Of a stretch of 63,923 nt of DNA, positions 62,931 through 63,923 are shown piece by piece. The stretch is from contig DF237472.1 of assembly GCA_000708835.1 (NCBI GenBank), positions 1-63,923 on the forward strand, in the 5' to 3' direction. Each line of letters starts with the position of its first letter. Positions within the stretch are counted from its first letter, which is position 1. The position numbers and the translations under genes are program-made. The notes beneath the pieces were generated by a model. That model was not told the DNA's origin, did not search any database, and worked only from the letters and a program-made list of their open reading frames with translations. The DNA comes from Klebsormidium nitens. Taxonomy: Eukaryota; Streptophyta; Klebsormidiophyceae; Klebsormidiales; Klebsormidiaceae.

Positions 62931-63776
62931 ATGGGGTGGGGCTGGCACTCAAGCACTGCAGAAGGCACTTCTGCGGACCCGCAGGTTGCTAATCAAGGCG
63001 AATCAGCTTCTCCGGCTGTTACTGAGGACGTTCTGAAGGAAGGCCGCGAACGATGTTATGAGGTAACCTGCTAATCAAGCTGAGGTTCGGTGAATAACTA
63101 TCACACAGTATTCTCTTAACAGTTGCGCCACCTGAACGCCGTCCCAAAGTGATGCAGTGATATGCCTGCATCGATTTGGTTGTCATCAGTGTGATGACAA
63201 GTTGCACTACCGCACAATCGGTGCCCAGAATACAAATGAGACCTGGGTGCCGCTCCATGTCAGACACGTGCAGTATCCTATTCCTGTTGGGTGCGCACAT
63301 TTCAGGGCGCCCCTTCTCTGCTCCAACTCATTGGCGCATGAAATTTGTGGGAGACAAGAAACAGAATGTGCTTGGTCCATCTTTTCACATCGGTTCTAGC
63401 ACTTGGACTGGCAAATTGACTGGGACATTAAGTGGTTTGAGGCAATTTAATGAGAGGCTTGGGTCACACTCTTCCTCTATGAATGCAAGCCTCAAGATGC
63501 GCTGTGCCTTTTCTTTGGTACCATTTGCCCACATAGCCAAGCTTTGCTTTTGTTAGGGACTCTAGCGAGATTCACTGCTAAGATGCTAACATCATCGTTC
63601 TCAAAAGTGACATGCTATTGAGATTGCCCGTTCACTTGCAGGCCCGGGATGCCTTCTATGCTTGCCTTGGTCAAGCTGGGCAGTTAGATGCTAAGGGTGG
63701 TGGCTTGGCACGAGGGATCCCTTCAAAGTGTGGACAATTGCGAGCACAATATACAAAACTCTGTCGAGCTTCTTGG
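62931..63776 (+). CDS. COA6-like cytochrome c oxidase assembly factor (5' part; continues past the window)
   Basis: Exon 1 is 62931-63062 (44 codons) and exon 2 is 63642-63776 (45 codons), joined in phase 0 by a GT-AG intron. A GTAAGT follows exon 2, so at least one more exon lies outside the window. Joined, the residues RERCYE|ARDAFYAC form a CX9C pair (C42, C52). KC-GQLRAQYTKLC forms a CX10C pair (C74, C85), followed by RASW. CX9C-CX10C with ARDAF-ACL and a terminal SW is the COA6 pattern. Members are twin-cysteine proteins of the mitochondrial intermembrane space that help copper delivery to COX2. The Cys pairs are spaced by a longer Gly-rich loop than usual. COX6B-like proteins are the main alternative. 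Confidence 0.78.
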
Positions 63777-63866
63777 GTAAGTCGCCTTTTGCTCTCTTAC
63801 TTAGAAGTACTCTGCTTTCGGGGTGCGTATGCAATGCCGGAGGACACAAGTTGAAGTTTCGTCTGT

Positions 63867-63889
63867 CACAGAATCTTCAAGATTCTGTG
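63867..63889. repeat. Perfect 11-bp inverted repeat with 1-nt spacer
   Basis: CACAGAATCTT, C, AAGATTCTGTG inside the intron following the second COA6-like exon. A short palindrome of unknown meaning. Confidence 0.9.
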
Positions 63890-63923
63890 GTGATGTCATT
63901 GTCATGGGCTTGTGATGTGAATC

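Overview
The window looks like nuclear DNA of a green plant lineage, most likely a streptophyte alga or other early-diverging land-plant relative. It has spliced genes with GT-AG introns, an organellar MutS homologue carrying a C-terminal GIY-YIG domain (MSH1, a plant-type architecture), two plant-type GT106 'O-fucosyltransferase family' proteins, a plant tweety-like membrane protein and the histone chaperone MSI1. The species cannot be fixed from sequence alone. No rRNA, tRNA, CRISPR array or intact mobile element was recognised.

Layout, left to right. (1) 1-2143 is mostly non-coding, with one exon-like ORF and a decayed copy of the neighbouring gene's last exon. (2) 2144-9638 (minus) and 10749-19266 (plus) are two GT106 glycosyltransferase genes, paralogous and head to head, of 579 and 820 aa. 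(3) 20979-22102 (minus) is a small Gly/Met-rich protein gene whose frame is broken at a 10-base C run. (4) 23840-30070 (plus) is a 537-aa tweety-like membrane protein. (5) 31832-49451 (minus) is a 23-exon MSH1 gene of 1332 aa. (6) 50192-55145 (plus) is mitochondrial ribosomal protein uL1m, 411 aa. (7) 56276-62209 (minus) is MSI1, 427 aa. (8) 62931 to the window edge (plus) is the start of a COA6-like cytochrome oxidase assembly factor. I built the exon models by hand from splice sites, reading phase and family conservation. In six genes the exon lengths sum to a multiple of three with no internal stop.

Genes are arranged as divergent pairs (GT106/GT106, MSH1/uL1m, MSI1/COA6) separated by about 0.7-1.1 kb, with tail-to-tail spacers at 30071-31831 and 55146-56275. 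Three neighbours (MSH1, uL1m, COA6-like) are predicted to act in mitochondria, MSH1 possibly in plastids too. The GT106 pair is predicted to act in the Golgi on cell-wall or glycoprotein glycans, and MSI1 in chromatin assembly and Polycomb-type complexes.

The most striking property is not a gene. In six genes, about thirty splice boundaries are flanked by one to six decayed tandem copies of the exon edge together with the adjoining intron (periods about 85-190 bp). The copies lie on the intron side of the exon that is still used: upstream of acceptors, downstream of donors, and twice beyond stop codons. Where several exist, the copy nearest the exon is usually the best preserved. This suggests introns here grow by repeated duplication of exon-intron boundaries, and in one place the duplication appears to have moved a splice donor and lengthened the protein.
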